Source: Paenibacillus antri
GTDB lineage: Bacteria > Bacillota > Bacilli > Paenibacillales > YIM-B00363
Length of the DNA stretch: 64,000 bases
Assembly (NCBI RefSeq): GCF_005765165.1
Contig: NZ_VCIW01000014.1
Span: 1-64,000, forward strand
Reading direction: 5' to 3'
Shown: piece by piece, positions 18,625 through 27,102 of the stretch
Layout of the letters: each line of letters starts with the position of its first letter
Numbering within the stretch: position 1 is the first letter of the stretch
Position numbers and translations under genes: made by a program
The notes under the pieces: model-generated
The model's input: the letters and a program-made list of their open reading frames with translations, nothing else
The model's database searches: none
What the model was told of the DNA's origin: nothing

Positions 18625-19716
18625 ATGTCCGACATTCGAACGAAATTGTGGCGCGTGGACGCGCGCAACGACTCTAGCCTCCGGGAGCAGCTGCTGGAGG
18701 CTTCCGCGCGTTTACGGGACGGGGGGCTCGTCGCGTTCCCGACGGAAACCGTGTACGGGGTCGGGGCCGACGCGCGAAGCACGGCCGCGGTGGAACGCAT
18801 CTTCGTCGCGAAGGGACGGCCGTCCGACAATCCGCTTATCGTACACGTGGCGACGATCGAGGCGGCCGAGGCGCTGGCGTCGGAGGTCGGGCCGGTCGAG
18901 CGTCGGCTCATGGAGACGTTCTGGCCGGGGCCGCTGACGATCGTGCTGCCGGCTCGGCCCGGCGCGGTGTCGCCCCGCGTGACGGCGGGGCTCGACACGG
19001 TGGCGGTGCGGCTGCCGTCGCACCCGATCGCGCGCGAGTTGATCGCGCTCTCGGAGGTGCCGGTGGCGGCGCCGAGCGCCAACCGATCCGGGCGGCCGAG
19101 CCCGACGCGCGCGGAGCATGTGCGCGAGGACCTGAACGGCCGCATCGACGGCATCGTCGACGGGGGCGCCGCCGACGTGGGGCTGGAGTCGACCGTCGTC
19201 CTGGTCGACCGTCCGAGCGGGGCCGTGCGCGTGCTGCGCCCCGGCGGGGTGTCGGCGGAGGCGCTCGCGGCCGCCGGCTTCGTCGTGGCGTCGGTGGACG
19301 CGGGCGACGCCGAAGCGCCGGACGCCGCCGCACCGCGGTCGCCCGGCGTCAAATATAAGCACTACGCGCCTAAGGGGCGGCTGATCGTCGTGGAAGGCGC
19401 GGGCGACGCCGTACGCGCCTACATCCAGGCGCGGCTCGACGAGGACGCCGCGGCCGGTGCGCGCGCGGCCGTGCTCGCGTTCGCGCCCGCCCCCGGCGCC
19501 GCCCCCGCGTATCGCGGCGCGGCCAAGCTCGTCGCCCTCGCGGAGACGCCGGGCGACGCGGCGACGGCGGCGCATCGGCTGTACGCCGCCCTCAGAGACT
19601 GCGACGCCGCAGCCATCGAGCGGCTGTACGCCGAGGCCGTCGATCCGTCCGGCCTCGGCCTCGCCTTCATGAATCGGCTGCGCAAGGCGGCCGGCAACCG
19701 CATCGTCACCGTATAA
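18625..19716 (+). CDS. ywlC: Threonylcarbamoyl-AMP synthase (Sua5/YwlC type)
   Basis: Makes threonylcarbamoyl-AMP from threonine, bicarbonate and ATP, the first step of t6A37 tRNA modification. The 363-residue protein has the YrdC domain (about residues 12-200) with FPTETVYGVGADA, KGRPSDNPLIVHV, FWPGPLTIVL and VAAPSANRSGRPSPT, a linker with SPGVKYKHYAPKG, and the C-terminal Sua5 domain, rich in Ala here. ATG 18625 follows AAGAGGGGC. This is the ywlC position in the Bacillus order. The last third has very high GC. Confidence 0.95.
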   Translation: MSDIRTKLWRVDARNDSSLREQLLEASARLRDGGLVAFPTETVYGVGADARSTAAVERIFVAKGRPSDNPLIVHVATIEAAEALASEVGPVERRLMETFWPGPLTIVLPARPGAVSPRVTAGLDTVAVRLPSHPIARELIALSEVPVAAPSANRSGRPSPTRAEHVREDLNGRIDGIVDGGAADVGLESTVVLVDRPSGAVRVLRPGGVSAEALAAAGFVVASVDAGDAEAPDAAAPRSPGVKYKHYAPKGRLIVVEGAGDAVRAYIQARLDEDAAAGARAAVLAFAPAPGAAPAYRGAAKLVALAETPGDAATAAHRLYAALRDCDAAAIERLYAEAVDPSGLGLAFMNRLRKAAGNRIVTV

Positions 19717-19806
19717 TCACGCCTTCCCCGTCGGTCCTTTCCCCCCGGACATACATCCGTTCTTGTCCGCATAAGCATGGGAAAGAAGGGACAGGAGGGG
19801 GAAGGC

Positions 19807-20367
19807 TTGGCGGATATAACGGAACATCTTGGGTCGACGACGACGATCCTCCTGATCGCCGTCGCGCTCGGCATGGACGCGTTCTCGTTATGCGTCGGCA
19901 TCGGAATGAAGGGCATTCGTCTGCTGCACGTGGCGAGAATCAGCGCCGCGATCGCCGCGTTCCACGTCATCATGCCGCTCGTCGGCCTATTCATGGGCCA
20001 GTACGTCAGCGTACTGCTCGGCGGCGTCGCGTCCATGATCGGCGGCGGCCTGCTCGTCGTCTTGGGCGGACACATGATTTACAACTCGCTGCGCGCGGGC
20101 GACGCCCCGTCGTTCAATACGGGGTCGCTGTTCGGCTTGCTGGCGTTCGCGATCAGCGTCAGCGTCGATTCGCTGTCGGTCGGCGTCTCGCTCGGCATGT
20201 TCGCGACGGACCTGGCGTTGACCGTGCTGCTGTTCGGCGCGATGGGCGGTTTGCTGTCCGTCGTCGGGCTGCTCGTCGGCCGGCGCGTCGGCCAGATGAT
20301 CGGCGAGTACGGCGAAGCGCTCGGAGGCGCGGTGCTGCTCGTCTTCGGCGTGTTGTTCCTAATTTAA
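19807..20367 (+). CDS. mntP: Manganese efflux pump MntP (YwlD)
   Basis: A 186-residue inner-membrane Mn(II) exporter with six predicted helices. The two repeats carry the acidic motifs GMDAFSLCVGIG and SVDSLSVGVSLG, typical of MntP. The start is taken as TTG 19807 because ACAGGAGGGG lies 7-14 bases before it; an upstream in-frame ATG at 19777 would place the ribosome site inside the gene. No yybP-ykoY manganese riboswitch is visible in the short upstream region. Neighbours ywlC and ywlE match the Bacillus order. Confidence 0.93.
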   Translation: MADITEHLGSTTTILLIAVALGMDAFSLCVGIGMKGIRLLHVARISAAIAAFHVIMPLVGLFMGQYVSVLLGGVASMIGGGLLVVLGGHMIYNSLRAGDAPSFNTGSLFGLLAFAISVSVDSLSVGVSLGMFATDLALTVLLFGAMGGLLSVVGLLVGRRVGQMIGEYGEALGGAVLLVFGVLFLI

Positions 20368-20435
20368 GGAGGCCGAGGCGGTTTGTACTTCTTGGTCGTT
20401 TTACATAAAATAAGACCAAGGGGGGTGGAAAGCGC

Positions 20436-21017
20436 GTGAAACGAATTTTATTGGTATGTACCGGTAATACGTGCCGAAGCCCGATGGCCGAAGCGTTGTT
20501 CCGCAAGCGGGCGGCGGCGCGGGGCGTTCCCGTGGAAGTGAAATCGGCCGGCGTGGCCGCGGTCCCGGGGCAGCCGATGTCGGGCCATGCCGCGGACGTG
20601 CTGCGGGAGCGGGGCGTCGACCCGAGCGGGTTTCGCTCGAGCGAAGCGACGCCGGAGCTCGTACGTTGGGCCGATCTGATCTTGACGATGACGTCGCATC
20701 ATAAGCGGCATCTATTAGAATTGTATCCCGATGCGGTCGAGAAGACGTTCGCGCTGAAGGAATACGCGGGCGGGGACCCCGAGACGGCGGCGCTGTTCGC
20801 GGAGCGGGAGTCGCTCGCGGCCGAGCTGCAGATGCGCCTCGCGCTCGGGCAGCAGATTTCGAACGAAGAGCGGGAGAAGCTGTACGAGCTGGATCGGCGG
20901 CTGCCGAATCCGGACGTGCAGGACCCGATCGGAGGCAGCCGCGCGCGCTACGAGAAGACGGCCGACGAGATCGAAACCGCGATCGCGGCGGCGTTGGATC
21001 GTCTTTACAGCGAATGA
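20436..21017 (+). CDS. ywlE: Protein-arginine-phosphatase, low-molecular-weight phosphatase fold
   Basis: A 193-residue phosphatase with the N-terminal P-loop CTGNTCRSPMAEA (nucleophile Cys8, Arg14). The Thr in position five of the loop is the residue that makes YwlE select phosphoarginine instead of phosphotyrosine, so it is expected to reverse McsB-type arginine phosphorylation. The general acid Asp lies in LPNPDVQDPIGG. A middle segment (AERESLAAELQMRLALGQQ) is typical of the Bacillus type. GTG start after AAGGGGGGTGG. Confidence 0.93.
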   Translation: MKRILLVCTGNTCRSPMAEALFRKRAAARGVPVEVKSAGVAAVPGQPMSGHAADVLRERGVDPSGFRSSEATPELVRWADLILTMTSHHKRHLLELYPDAVEKTFALKEYAGGDPETAALFAERESLAAELQMRLALGQQISNEEREKLYELDRRLPNPDVQDPIGGSRARYEKTADEIETAIAAALDRLYSE

Positions 21018-21032
21018 CGGATGCGGTATGAT
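21004..21032 (+). promoter_or_regulatory. Promoter of the ZTP riboswitch-rpiB-ywlG-glyA unit
   Basis: TTTACA (21004-21009), 17-base spacer, TATGAT (21027-21032). It straddles the ywlE stop codon and ends about 25 bases before the riboswitch. A second TATAAT at 21177 after the terminator lacks a -35. Confidence 0.65.
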
Positions 21033-21056
21033 GGAAGCACCATATTTCGAATGGAA

Positions 21057-21126
21057 CCCGATGTAACTGGCGACATTTGTGGAGTACCACATTGGAGCAT
21101 CGGGACATACGGCCGGTCGCCTGGGC
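21057..21126 (+). promoter_or_regulatory. ZTP/ZMP riboswitch (pfl motif) aptamer
   Basis: Contains the conserved blocks of the pfl motif in order: CCCGAT..AACTGGCGA, a hairpin TGTGG-AGTA-CCACA, GGAGC, then GCCGGTCGCCTGGGCA. CCCGAT pairs with ATCGGG (P1), and GGCGA can pair with TCGCC to form the pseudoknot. The 3' end runs into a terminator. ZTP riboswitches sense folate shortage and switch on purine/one-carbon genes; here the unit contains glyA, a frequent target. It is read on the same strand as rpiB. Confidence 0.85.
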
Positions 21127-21166
21127 AGAGCATGGACGGAACGTTTCCGTCGTATGCTCTTTTTTG
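21127..21166 (+). terminator. Riboswitch expression-platform terminator
   Basis: AGAGCAT and GACGGAA pair with TTCCGTC and ATGCTCT, with a small internal loop, followed by six T. It begins inside the last bases of the aptamer core (GGGCAGAGC), so ligand binding would compete with terminator formation, the usual ON-switch design. Confidence 0.85.
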
Positions 21167-21211
21167 CCGTTTGGGGTATAATATGGCTCAGAAGAAGAGG
21201 AGGCGGTTCAG

Positions 21212-21670
21212 ATGAAGATCGCGATCGGAGCGGATCACGCCGGCTATCGGCTCAAGGCGGAGCTGCTCGAGTTCATTCGTTCCCTGGGGCATGAGCTGGA
21301 GGATTTCGGCGCGCACGGGCCGGAATCGGTCGACTATCCCGACTTCGCGTCGGCGGTGTGCAATCAAGTCGTGTCGGGCAAGGCCGACCGAGGCATTCTG
21401 ATTTGCGGCACGGGCATCGGCATGTCGATCGCGGCGAACAAGGTGCCGGGCATCCGCTGCGCGCTCGTGCACGACGTCTTTTCGGCGAAGGCGACGCGGG
21501 AGCATAACGATACCAACGTTCTCGCGATGGGCGAGCGCGTAATCGGGCCGGGACTGGCGCAGGAAATCGTCGGCACGTGGCTCGCGACCGAGTTTTCGCA
21601 AGGGGAGCGGCATAAGAATCGGATCGGCAAGGTGTGCGCGCTGGAAGCGCAGTCGAACCTTCATCCATAA
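21212..21670 (+). CDS. rpiB: Ribose 5-phosphate isomerase B
   Basis: Interconverts ribose 5-phosphate and ribulose 5-phosphate. The 152-residue protein has the RpiB/LacAB fold signatures IAIGADHAGYRLK, SVDYPDFA, LICGTGIGMSIAANK (catalytic Cys) and NDTNVLAMGERVIG. AGAGGAGG precedes the ATG. It is the first gene after the ZTP riboswitch, so ribose phosphate supply may be co-regulated with glycine/one-carbon metabolism. ywlG is 22 bases downstream. Confidence 0.95.
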   Translation: MKIAIGADHAGYRLKAELLEFIRSLGHELEDFGAHGPESVDYPDFASAVCNQVVSGKADRGILICGTGIGMSIAANKVPGIRCALVHDVFSAKATREHNDTNVLAMGERVIGPGLAQEIVGTWLATEFSQGERHKNRIGKVCALEAQSNLHP

Positions 21671-21691
21671 ATCAAGCAAGGCGGTGCGAAC

Positions 21692-22270
21692 ATGACGACG
21701 GATCGCGAACGTTGGGCGGAGGATGTATACCGGACGGCGATGGAGACGGCGCAGGCGGGGGGATTGACCGCAGGGCGGTTGTTCGTCGTCGGCGTCAGCA
21801 CGAGCGAGGTGCTCGGGAGCCGCATCGGCACGGCGGGCGCGTCGGACGTCGCGGCGGCGCTGTTCGACGGGCTGCAGCGATTTCGGCGCGAGACGGGCAT
21901 CTATGTGGCGTATCAATGCTGCGAGCATCTGAATCGCGCGCTGGTCGTCGAACCGGATGCGGCCGAGCGATACGGCCTCGAGCCGGTGACCGTCGTACCG
22001 GTGCCGAAGGCGGGCGGCGCGATGGCGTCGTACGCGTACCGGAACGTCCAAGGCGCGGTCATGGTCGAGGAGATCGCGGCGCATGCCGGGATCGACATCG
22101 GGGAGACGTTGATCGGGATGCATCTGCGCAAGGTGGCGGTGCCGTTCCGACCGGCCGTCCGCCGCATCGGGGAAGCCAGAGTGAACGCGGCGTACGCGCG
22201 GCCGAAGCTGATCGGCGGCGCGCGCGCCGTCTACGTCATAGAACAACCGACGAATACGAAAGAAGAATAG
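21692..22270 (+). CDS. ywlG: YwlG family protein (DUF436/TIGR01440)
   Basis: A 192-residue protein of unknown biochemical function, always found near rpiB and glyA in Bacilli. Recognised by [37 protein letters not shown] and [16 protein letters not shown], and the C-terminal [23 protein letters not shown] segment. The paired Cys in QCCEHLNR is conserved in the family. No signal or membrane segment. GGCGGTG precedes the ATG; glyA follows after 16 bases. Confidence 0.9.
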   Translation: MTTDRERWAEDVYRTAMETAQAGGLTAGRLFVVGVSTSEVLGSRIGTAGASDVAAALFDGLQRFRRETGIYVAYQCCEHLNRALVVEPDAAERYGLEPVTVVPVPKAGGAMASYAYRNVQGAVMVEEIAAHAGIDIGETLIGMHLRKVAVPFRPAVRRIGEARVNAAYARPKLIGGARAVYVIEQPTNTKEE

Positions 22271-22286
22271 GGAGATGGAGAATACG

Positions 22287-23534
22287 ATGGAACACTTGAG
22301 AGCGCAAGATCCGGACATGCTGAAGGCGATGGGCCTCGAGCTCGGCCGCCAGCGGGACAACATCGAATTGATCGCATCGGAAAATATCGTCAGCGAAGCC
22401 GTCCTCGAAGCGATGGGCTCCGTGTTGACGAACAAATACGCGGAAGGCTATCCGGGCCGCCGATACTACGGCGGCTGCGAATACGTCGACGTCGCCGAGG
22501 ATCTCGCGCGCGACCGCGTGAAGCAGCTGTTCGGCGCGGAGCACGCGAACGTGCAGCCGCACTCCGGCGCGCAGGCGAACCTCGCCGTCTACCTCGCGGC
22601 GCTGAAGCCGGGCGACACGGTGCTCGGCATGAACCTGGCGCACGGCGGTCACCTGACGCACGGCAGCCCGGTCAACGCGTCCGGCATCTTGTATAACTTC
22701 GTGCCTTACGGTGTTGAAGACGACACGCACACGATCGATTACGACAAGGTGCGCAAGCTCGCGTTCAAGCATATGCCGCGGATGATCGTCGCGGGCGCGT
22801 CGGCGTACCCGCGCATCATCGACTTCGAAGCGCTCAGCTCCATCGCGCAAGACGTCGGCGCCTTGTTCATGGTCGACATGGCGCATATCGCGGGACTCGT
22901 CGCCGGCGGCATGCACCCGAGCCCGGTGCCGCACGCGCACTTCGTGACGAGCACGACGCACAAGACGCTGCGCGGTCCGCGCGGCGGCCTCATCCTGTGC
23001 CGCAAGCCGTGGGCGCAAGCGATCGACAAGGCTGTCTTCCCGGGCACGCAAGGCGGTCCGCTCATGCACATCATCGCGGCGAAGGGCGTCGCGTTCGGCG
23101 AAGCGCTCCGTCCGGACTTCAAGACGTACGCGCAGAACATCGTAACGAACGCTAAGGCGATGGCGGAGCAATTCCTCGCCGAAGGCATTCCGCTCGTCTC
23201 CGGCGGCACGGACAACCACTTGATGCTGGTGGACCTGCAGTCGCTTAACATTACGGGCAAGGTCGCCGAGAAGCTGCTCGACGAAATCGGCATCACGGTC
23301 AACAAGAACGCGATCCCGAACGACCCGGCCGGCCCGATGATCACGTCCGGCATCCGCATCGGCACGCCGGCGGTCACGACGCGCGGCATGGGCGTCGACG
23401 CGATGCGCACGATCGCGACGATCATCGCGACGACGTTGAAGAATCCGAACGACGCGGCGACGCTCGATTCGGCCCGCGGCATGGTTCGCGATTTGACGGC
23501 GCAATATCCGTTGTACCCGAATATGTCGTATTAA
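22287..23534 (+). CDS. glyA: Serine hydroxymethyltransferase
   Basis: PLP enzyme that converts serine and tetrahydrofolate to glycine and 5,10-methylene-THF. The 415-residue protein is collinear with Bacillus Gly[42 protein letters not shown] [14 protein letters not shown], and the PLP lysine in [12 protein letters not shown]. The ATG at 22287 gives the family N-terminus MEHLRAQD and has GGAG six bases upstream; an ATG at 22275 also exists in frame. It ends the riboswitch-controlled unit at a terminator. Confidence 0.97.
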   Translation: MEHLRAQDPDMLKAMGLELGRQRDNIELIASENIVSEAVLEAMGSVLTNKYAEGYPGRRYYGGCEYVDVAEDLARDRVKQLFGAEHANVQPHSGAQANLAVYLAALKPGDTVLGMNLAHGGHLTHGSPVNASGILYNFVPYGVEDDTHTIDYDKVRKLAFKHMPRMIVAGASAYPRIIDFEALSSIAQDVGALFMVDMAHIAGLVAGGMHPSPVPHAHFVTSTTHKTLRGPRGGLILCRKPWAQAIDKAVFPGTQGGPLMHIIAAKGVAFGEALRPDFKTYAQNIVTNAKAMAEQFLAEGIPLVSGGTDNHLMLVDLQSLNITGKVAEKLLDEIGITVNKNAIPNDPAGPMITSGIRIGTPAVTTRGMGVDAMRTIATIIATTLKNPNDAATLDSARGMVRDLTAQYPLYPNMSY

Positions 23535-23551
23535 GCGAAGCTAGAATATAC

Positions 23552-23592
23552 GAAGAGGGACCTTTTCCGCGGGGCGGGAAGGGTCTTCTTTG
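23552..23592 (+). terminator. Intrinsic terminator after glyA
   Basis: GAAGAGGGACCTTTTCC pairs with GGGAAGGGTCTTC (with one bulged base and wobble), followed by TTTG. It lies 17 bases after the glyA stop. Confidence 0.75.
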
Positions 23593-23647
23593 CCTAACGG
23601 CTGCCATTGCCCGGGGAATAAAGCCGATCGCACGAGGAGGCGCATGC

Positions 23648-24457
23648 ATGGAAACGACGGTTACGCCGAAGCTCGAATTCGCCGCCGTAGCGATGACGTT
23701 CAACCTGCGCCGCGCGACGTGGGTCGACGGTCGCAACGCGTGGCGCTATCGGAAGAGGAGCGCGGCGGCGGCGATCGCCGCGGCGGACGCGGACGTCGTC
23801 GGCACCCAGGAAGGCTCGCTTCCGATGCTGCGGGAGTTGACCGCGCTGCTGCCGGGCTACGCATGGCTCGGGGAAGGGCGCCGAGGCGGCGGGCTCGACG
23901 AGACGAACGCGATTTTGTACCGGGCGGATCGATGGACGCCGGAAGCTTCCGGCACGTTCTGGCTGTCGGAGCGACCGGAGCGGCCCGGCAGCCGCGCCTG
24001 GGGAGCGGCCTTCCCTCGCATCTGCACGTGGGCGATGCTCCGCTCGACGTCGAACGCCGACGTGCGGTGGACGGTGGCCAACACGCATCTGGATCATATC
24101 AGCGCGTCGGCGAGACGCCGGGGCATCGCGCTCGTCGCGGAGCGGGCGCTCGAGATCGCGCAGGGCGGGCCGATCGTGGTCACGGGCGACTTCAACGCGA
24201 AGCCGGACAGCGAGGTGGCGGGCTTGCTGCGAGCGGAAGGGTGGCGCAACGCGTTCGACGACGCGTCCGGCGGAGCGCATCAGGCCGGCGCGACGTTCCA
24301 CGGTTTCCGGGGCGGCGAGCGGGGACGGCCGATCGATTACATTTACTATCGCGGATTCGCCGCCGAGGGGGTCGAGGTCGCCGTCGATCGGGCGAGGTAC
24401 GACGGGAGGTATCCTTCGGATCATTACCCGGTATACGCGCGTTTCCGTTGGACGTAG
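23648..24457 (+). CDS. Endonuclease/exonuclease/phosphatase (EEP) family protein
   Basis: A 269-residue protein of the EEP metal-dependent phosphoesterase superfamily, without signal peptide. Catalytic motifs are in order: MTFNLRR, VVGTQEGSLPML (metal-binding Glu), ANTHLDHIS, VTGDFNAKPDS (Asp/Asn pair), PIDYIYYRG and PSDHYPVYARF (final Asp-His). Such proteins may cleave DNA, RNA, inositol phosphates or lipids; the target is not predictable here. GAGGAGGCG precedes the ATG. It interrupts the Bacillus glyA-upp order. Confidence 0.88.
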   Translation: METTVTPKLEFAAVAMTFNLRRATWVDGRNAWRYRKRSAAAAIAAADADVVGTQEGSLPMLRELTALLPGYAWLGEGRRGGGLDETNAILYRADRWTPEASGTFWLSERPERPGSRAWGAAFPRICTWAMLRSTSNADVRWTVANTHLDHISASARRRGIALVAERALEIAQGGPIVVTGDFNAKPDSEVAGLLRAEGWRNAFDDASGGAHQAGATFHGFRGGERGRPIDYIYYRGFAAEGVEVAVDRARYDGRYPSDHYPVYARFRWT

Positions 24458-24469
24458 CCGCGAACGACG

Positions 24470-24502
24470 AAGAGCCCGGGAGCGAAGCGCTCCCGGGCTC
24501 TT
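24470..24502. terminator. Perfect 15-bp hairpin between convergent genes
   Basis: AAGAGCCCGGGAGCG pairs perfectly with CGCTCCCGGGCTCTT around AAG. There is no strong T run on either side, but its placement between the EEP gene and the convergent small gene suggests a shared transcription end. Confidence 0.65.
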
Positions 24503-24519
24503 GCTTCGGCGCGTCCGCC

Positions 24520-24873
24520 TTATTGCGGCGGACCTTGGGGCACGACGCGGTAAAACGCGCGATCCGTCGAGACCTGAAGTTCCCGTTCGTCGATCGCGCT
24601 CCGGAAGGAAGGGCCGAGCGGAATTTCGTAAGAATGCCTCGGCAGCTCCGCGGCTCCGCCGTCGCCTTCCGTCGCGATCTTCCCGTCTCCCAACAGGACG
24701 AGCCGGTTCTCTTCTACGTAATCGTCCCGATCCGGGCTGCCGGTCAGGAACGATACCTTCTGCACGGTCATCGACACTTGGTCGACGTCGCCTTGCTCTT
24801 CCTTGCGTATGACGATCGGGGCGCCGATCTGCGCCATGAACCAATCGGCGATTTCCGCCACGCGGTGATCCAT
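24520..24873 (-). CDS. Small conserved protein of unknown function
   Basis: A 117-residue soluble acidic protein. The start is placed at 24873 because CGGAGGG precedes that ATG by a good spacing; an in-frame ATG further out (24924) lacks one. Features: an N-terminal helix (HRVAEIADWFMAQIG), then strand-rich stretches (QVSMTVQKVSFLTG, ENRLVLLGDG, HSYEIPLG, LQVSTDRAFYRVVP). I do not recognise the family. It lies just downstream of spoIIP on the same strand (78 bases), so it may be co-transcribed. Confidence 0.65.
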   Translation of the reverse strand: MDHRVAEIADWFMAQIGAPIVIRKEEQGDVDQVSMTVQKVSFLTGSPDRDDYVEENRLVLLGDGKIATEGDGGAAELPRHSYEIPLGPSFRSAIDERELQVSTDRAFYRVVPQGPPQ

Positions 24874-24951
24874 ATGAAGAAGCCCTCCGTTCGAACGCGG
24901 TAGTGGAGTGTCGTCCATTACCATGTCCAGGGAGGGCTTCCGTCATGCATG

Positions 24952-26238
24952 TTATTGCGTCTTGGCGCCGCCTTCCGGGCCGGCCGGAGCGGCCGCGTCG
25001 CCTGCCTCGGAAGGAGCGGCGTTCGCCTTCACGGCTTCGGTCCGCTCCCAATGCATCTCGGCGAGCACCTCGGCCAGCACTTCGGCGGTGCGGTAGCATT
25101 CCTCGAGCGTGTTGTCGACGCCGCCGAATTCGATCAGAATGCTGTTCGGCGACAGGCTTTGATTGAATTCGCCGTTGGACCCGGCTTTCTTGCCGACGAC
25201 GCCGCGCGAGATGCCTTTGATTTTTTCTTCGATCCGGTAGTGGAGCTCCTCCGCGAGCGCTTGATTTTCCTCGTAGTTCGGATTTTTTTGCCCGACGACG
25301 AAATACAGCTTCGCGTAGGCGACGCCGTTATGGGTTAACAGCGTCTTGTCCTTCCGCGCCGCGTCCCGGTGAATGTCGATGAAGTAGTTCAGATCTTCGT
25401 ATTTCGCCATCGCGGTTTTGATCGTCTTGCGGGATTCGTCGTACGCGCCGCGCCACGGATAGGACAGGTCGGAGTGGATCGCACCGACGCCTTTCTTTTC
25501 CAGCTCCTCCGACAGACGGGCGCCGACCGCCGCGACAGTGACGTTCTTATCGTTCTGATCGTACGCTTCGTCGATCTTCGTAATGCCGTCGAGCTCCGGC
25601 AAGTACGACTCCGAGGGGTGGGAGTGATAGACGAACACGACGTTCGGCGCGGCCGCCGGCGGCGCGGGATCGGTCTCCGGCTCGCCGCCCGGCTGCTCGC
25701 CCGGCGCGGGCTCCTCCGCCGGCTGTTGCGGCGTCGATTCCGGCGGCTCCTCGCCGGTACTCGGATAACCGTCCGGCAGCGGTACTTCCGCGGGCTCTTG
25801 CAGATGCGGCGCCGGGGGCACCTCGACGGGATAATCCGCCGGGCCGGTTCCGATGCCTTGGATCAGGATAATATTTCCCTCGCCTTGCGCGCCGGGGAGC
25901 AGCTGCGCCGCCAGCGTGCGCGGGTCGGCCGGGTCGATGCCGGTCGTCAGCTTCGTCAGGAACGACGCGACGTTCTTCGTCGAGAACGAGGAGTCGCCGG
26001 GTCCTTCCGACAGATTGGCGATTTCGAAGCTCAGCATATCGGCGTAAAACCGGCTCGGCAGCGCGGCGGCGGCCCCGTCCAACCCTTGAATCGGAGGCGC
26101 GTCGAGCTTCCATAGGATCGATACGGCGGTCACGGCGACGAAGCTTCCTATGACGCACCAAGCGATCACCGTGCCTAGCGCGCGCGCCAAGCCGCCGAGC
26201 GCATCTCTCGTCCATTCCAACGCTTGTCTGAATCGCAT
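24952..26238 (-). CDS. spoIIP: Stage II sporulation protein P
   Basis: Membrane-anchored peptidoglycan amidase/endopeptidase of the engulfment machine (with SpoIID and SpoIIM). The 428-residue protein has an N-terminal membrane segment (about residues 20-45), an extracytoplasmic region with a Pro/Glu-rich linker (about 150-195), and the SpoIIP catalytic domain: VFVYHSHPSESYLP, YFIDIHRDA and SILIEFGGVDNTLEECYRT with the zinc-type His and Glu positions. The C-terminal Ala-rich tail is not conserved. GAAGGAGAAG precedes the ATG. In many relatives spoIIP follows gpr; here it lies between glyA and upp. Confidence 0.93.
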   Translation of the reverse strand: MRFRQALEWTRDALGGLARALGTVIAWCVIGSFVAVTAVSILWKLDAPPIQGLDGAAAALPSRFYADMLSFEIANLSEGPGDSSFSTKNVASFLTKLTTGIDPADPRTLAAQLLPGAQGEGNIILIQGIGTGPADYPVEVPPAPHLQEPAEVPLPDGYPSTGEEPPESTPQQPAEEPAPGEQPGGEPETDPAPPAAAPNVVFVYHSHPSESYLPELDGITKIDEAYDQNDKNVTVAAVGARLSEELEKKGVGAIHSDLSYPWRGAYDESRKTIKTAMAKYEDLNYFIDIHRDAARKDKTLLTHNGVAYAKLYFVVGQKNPNYEENQALAEELHYRIEEKIKGISRGVVGKKAGSNGEFNQSLSPNSILIEFGGVDNTLEECYRTAEVLAEVLAEMHWERTEAVKANAAPSEAGDAAAPAGPEGGAKTQ

Positions 26239-26291
26239 GCTTCTTCTCCTTCGGTTTCAGGAATTCGGCGTTCCGGAATCTCTTACTCTCA

Positions 26292-26321
26292 TCTCTATGA
26301 ACCGATGCTAGCAAGTAGAAC
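26292..26321 (-). promoter_or_regulatory. Candidate sigma-E-type promoter of spoIIP
   Basis: Read on the minus strand: GTTCTAC (26321-26315), 15-base spacer, CATAGAGA (26299-26292), against a sigma-E -10 of CATACANT. The same GTTCTAC-N15-CATAGA arrangement precedes spoIID. Start codon is 53 bases downstream. Confidence 0.45.
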
Positions 26322-26377
26322 CGACGCGGAATGTTCGGAGGAAAAGAATGGGGCATAGTGCATGGCCGAGACGACAA

Positions 26378-26386
26378 TGATATAAT
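26378..26386 (+). promoter_or_regulatory. Extended -10 promoter of upp
   Basis: TGATATAAT with consensus TATAAT at 26381-26386 and TG at the extended -10 position. It lies 58 bases before upp. No -35 match at 17 bases. Confidence 0.6.
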
Positions 26387-26444
26387 GGGTAAGGTTTTAG
26401 GCAAAAAAGGAAAAACGCACCTGAGGCAAGGGGGACCGGGACGC

Positions 26445-27074
26445 ATGAGCAAAGTGTTTTTGTGCGATCATCCGCTCATTCAGCACAAGCTGACTTACAT
26501 ACGCGACGAGCGTACGAATACGAAGGATTTTCGGGAATTGGTGGATGAAGTGGCGACGCTGATGGCGTACGAAATCACGCGGGACGTGCCGCTCGAGAAG
26601 ACGACGGTGAAGACGCCGGTGGCGGTCGCGGAAGCGAAAATCATCTCCGGGCGCATGCTCGGTCTGATCCCGATCTTGCGCGCGGGCCTCGGTATGGTCG
26701 ACGGCATCTTGAAGCTGCTGCCGGCCGCGAAAGTCGGCCATATCGGCTTGTATCGCGACCCGGACACGCTGCAGCCGGTCGAATATTACGCGAAGCTGCC
26801 GACGGACGTGTTGGAGCGGGAGTTGATCGTCATCGATCCGATGCTCGCGACGGGCGGTTCGGCGATCGCCGCGATCCAGATGCTCAAGAACCGCGGCTGC
26901 AAGCAAATCAAGCTGATGTGCCTCATCGCCGCGCCGGAAGGCGTGAAGGCGATGCAGGAGGCGCACCCCGACGTCGATATTTACACCGCTTCGATCGACG
27001 ACTATCTGAACGATCACGGATATATCATCCCGGGCCTCGGCGACGCCGGCGACCGATTGTTCGGAACGAAATAA
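26445..27074 (+). CDS. upp: Uracil phosphoribosyltransferase
   Basis: Salvage enzyme making UMP from uracil and PRPP. The 209-residue protein matches the family over its full length: [31 protein letters not shown], the PRPP loop [15 protein letters not shown], and the C-terminal uracil-binding [20 protein letters not shown] 26445 follows GCAAGGGGG; a longer frame starting near 26331 has no support. mnaA follows 28 bases downstream, and the atp operon after that, as in Bacillus. Confidence 0.97.
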   Translation: MSKVFLCDHPLIQHKLTYIRDERTNTKDFRELVDEVATLMAYEITRDVPLEKTTVKTPVAVAEAKIISGRMLGLIPILRAGLGMVDGILKLLPAAKVGHIGLYRDPDTLQPVEYYAKLPTDVLERELIVIDPMLATGGSAIAAIQMLKNRGCKQIKLMCLIAAPEGVKAMQEAHPDVDIYTASIDDYLNDHGYIIPGLGDAGDRLFGTK

Positions 27075-27102
27075 GGGCGGACGAGAGGGGACTTAACGGA
27101 AA

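Noticed and set aside
21177..21182. A second promoter (TATAAT) between the riboswitch terminator and rpiB
   Set aside because: No -35 at 16-18 bases and no extended -10; it may be chance, so it is not called.
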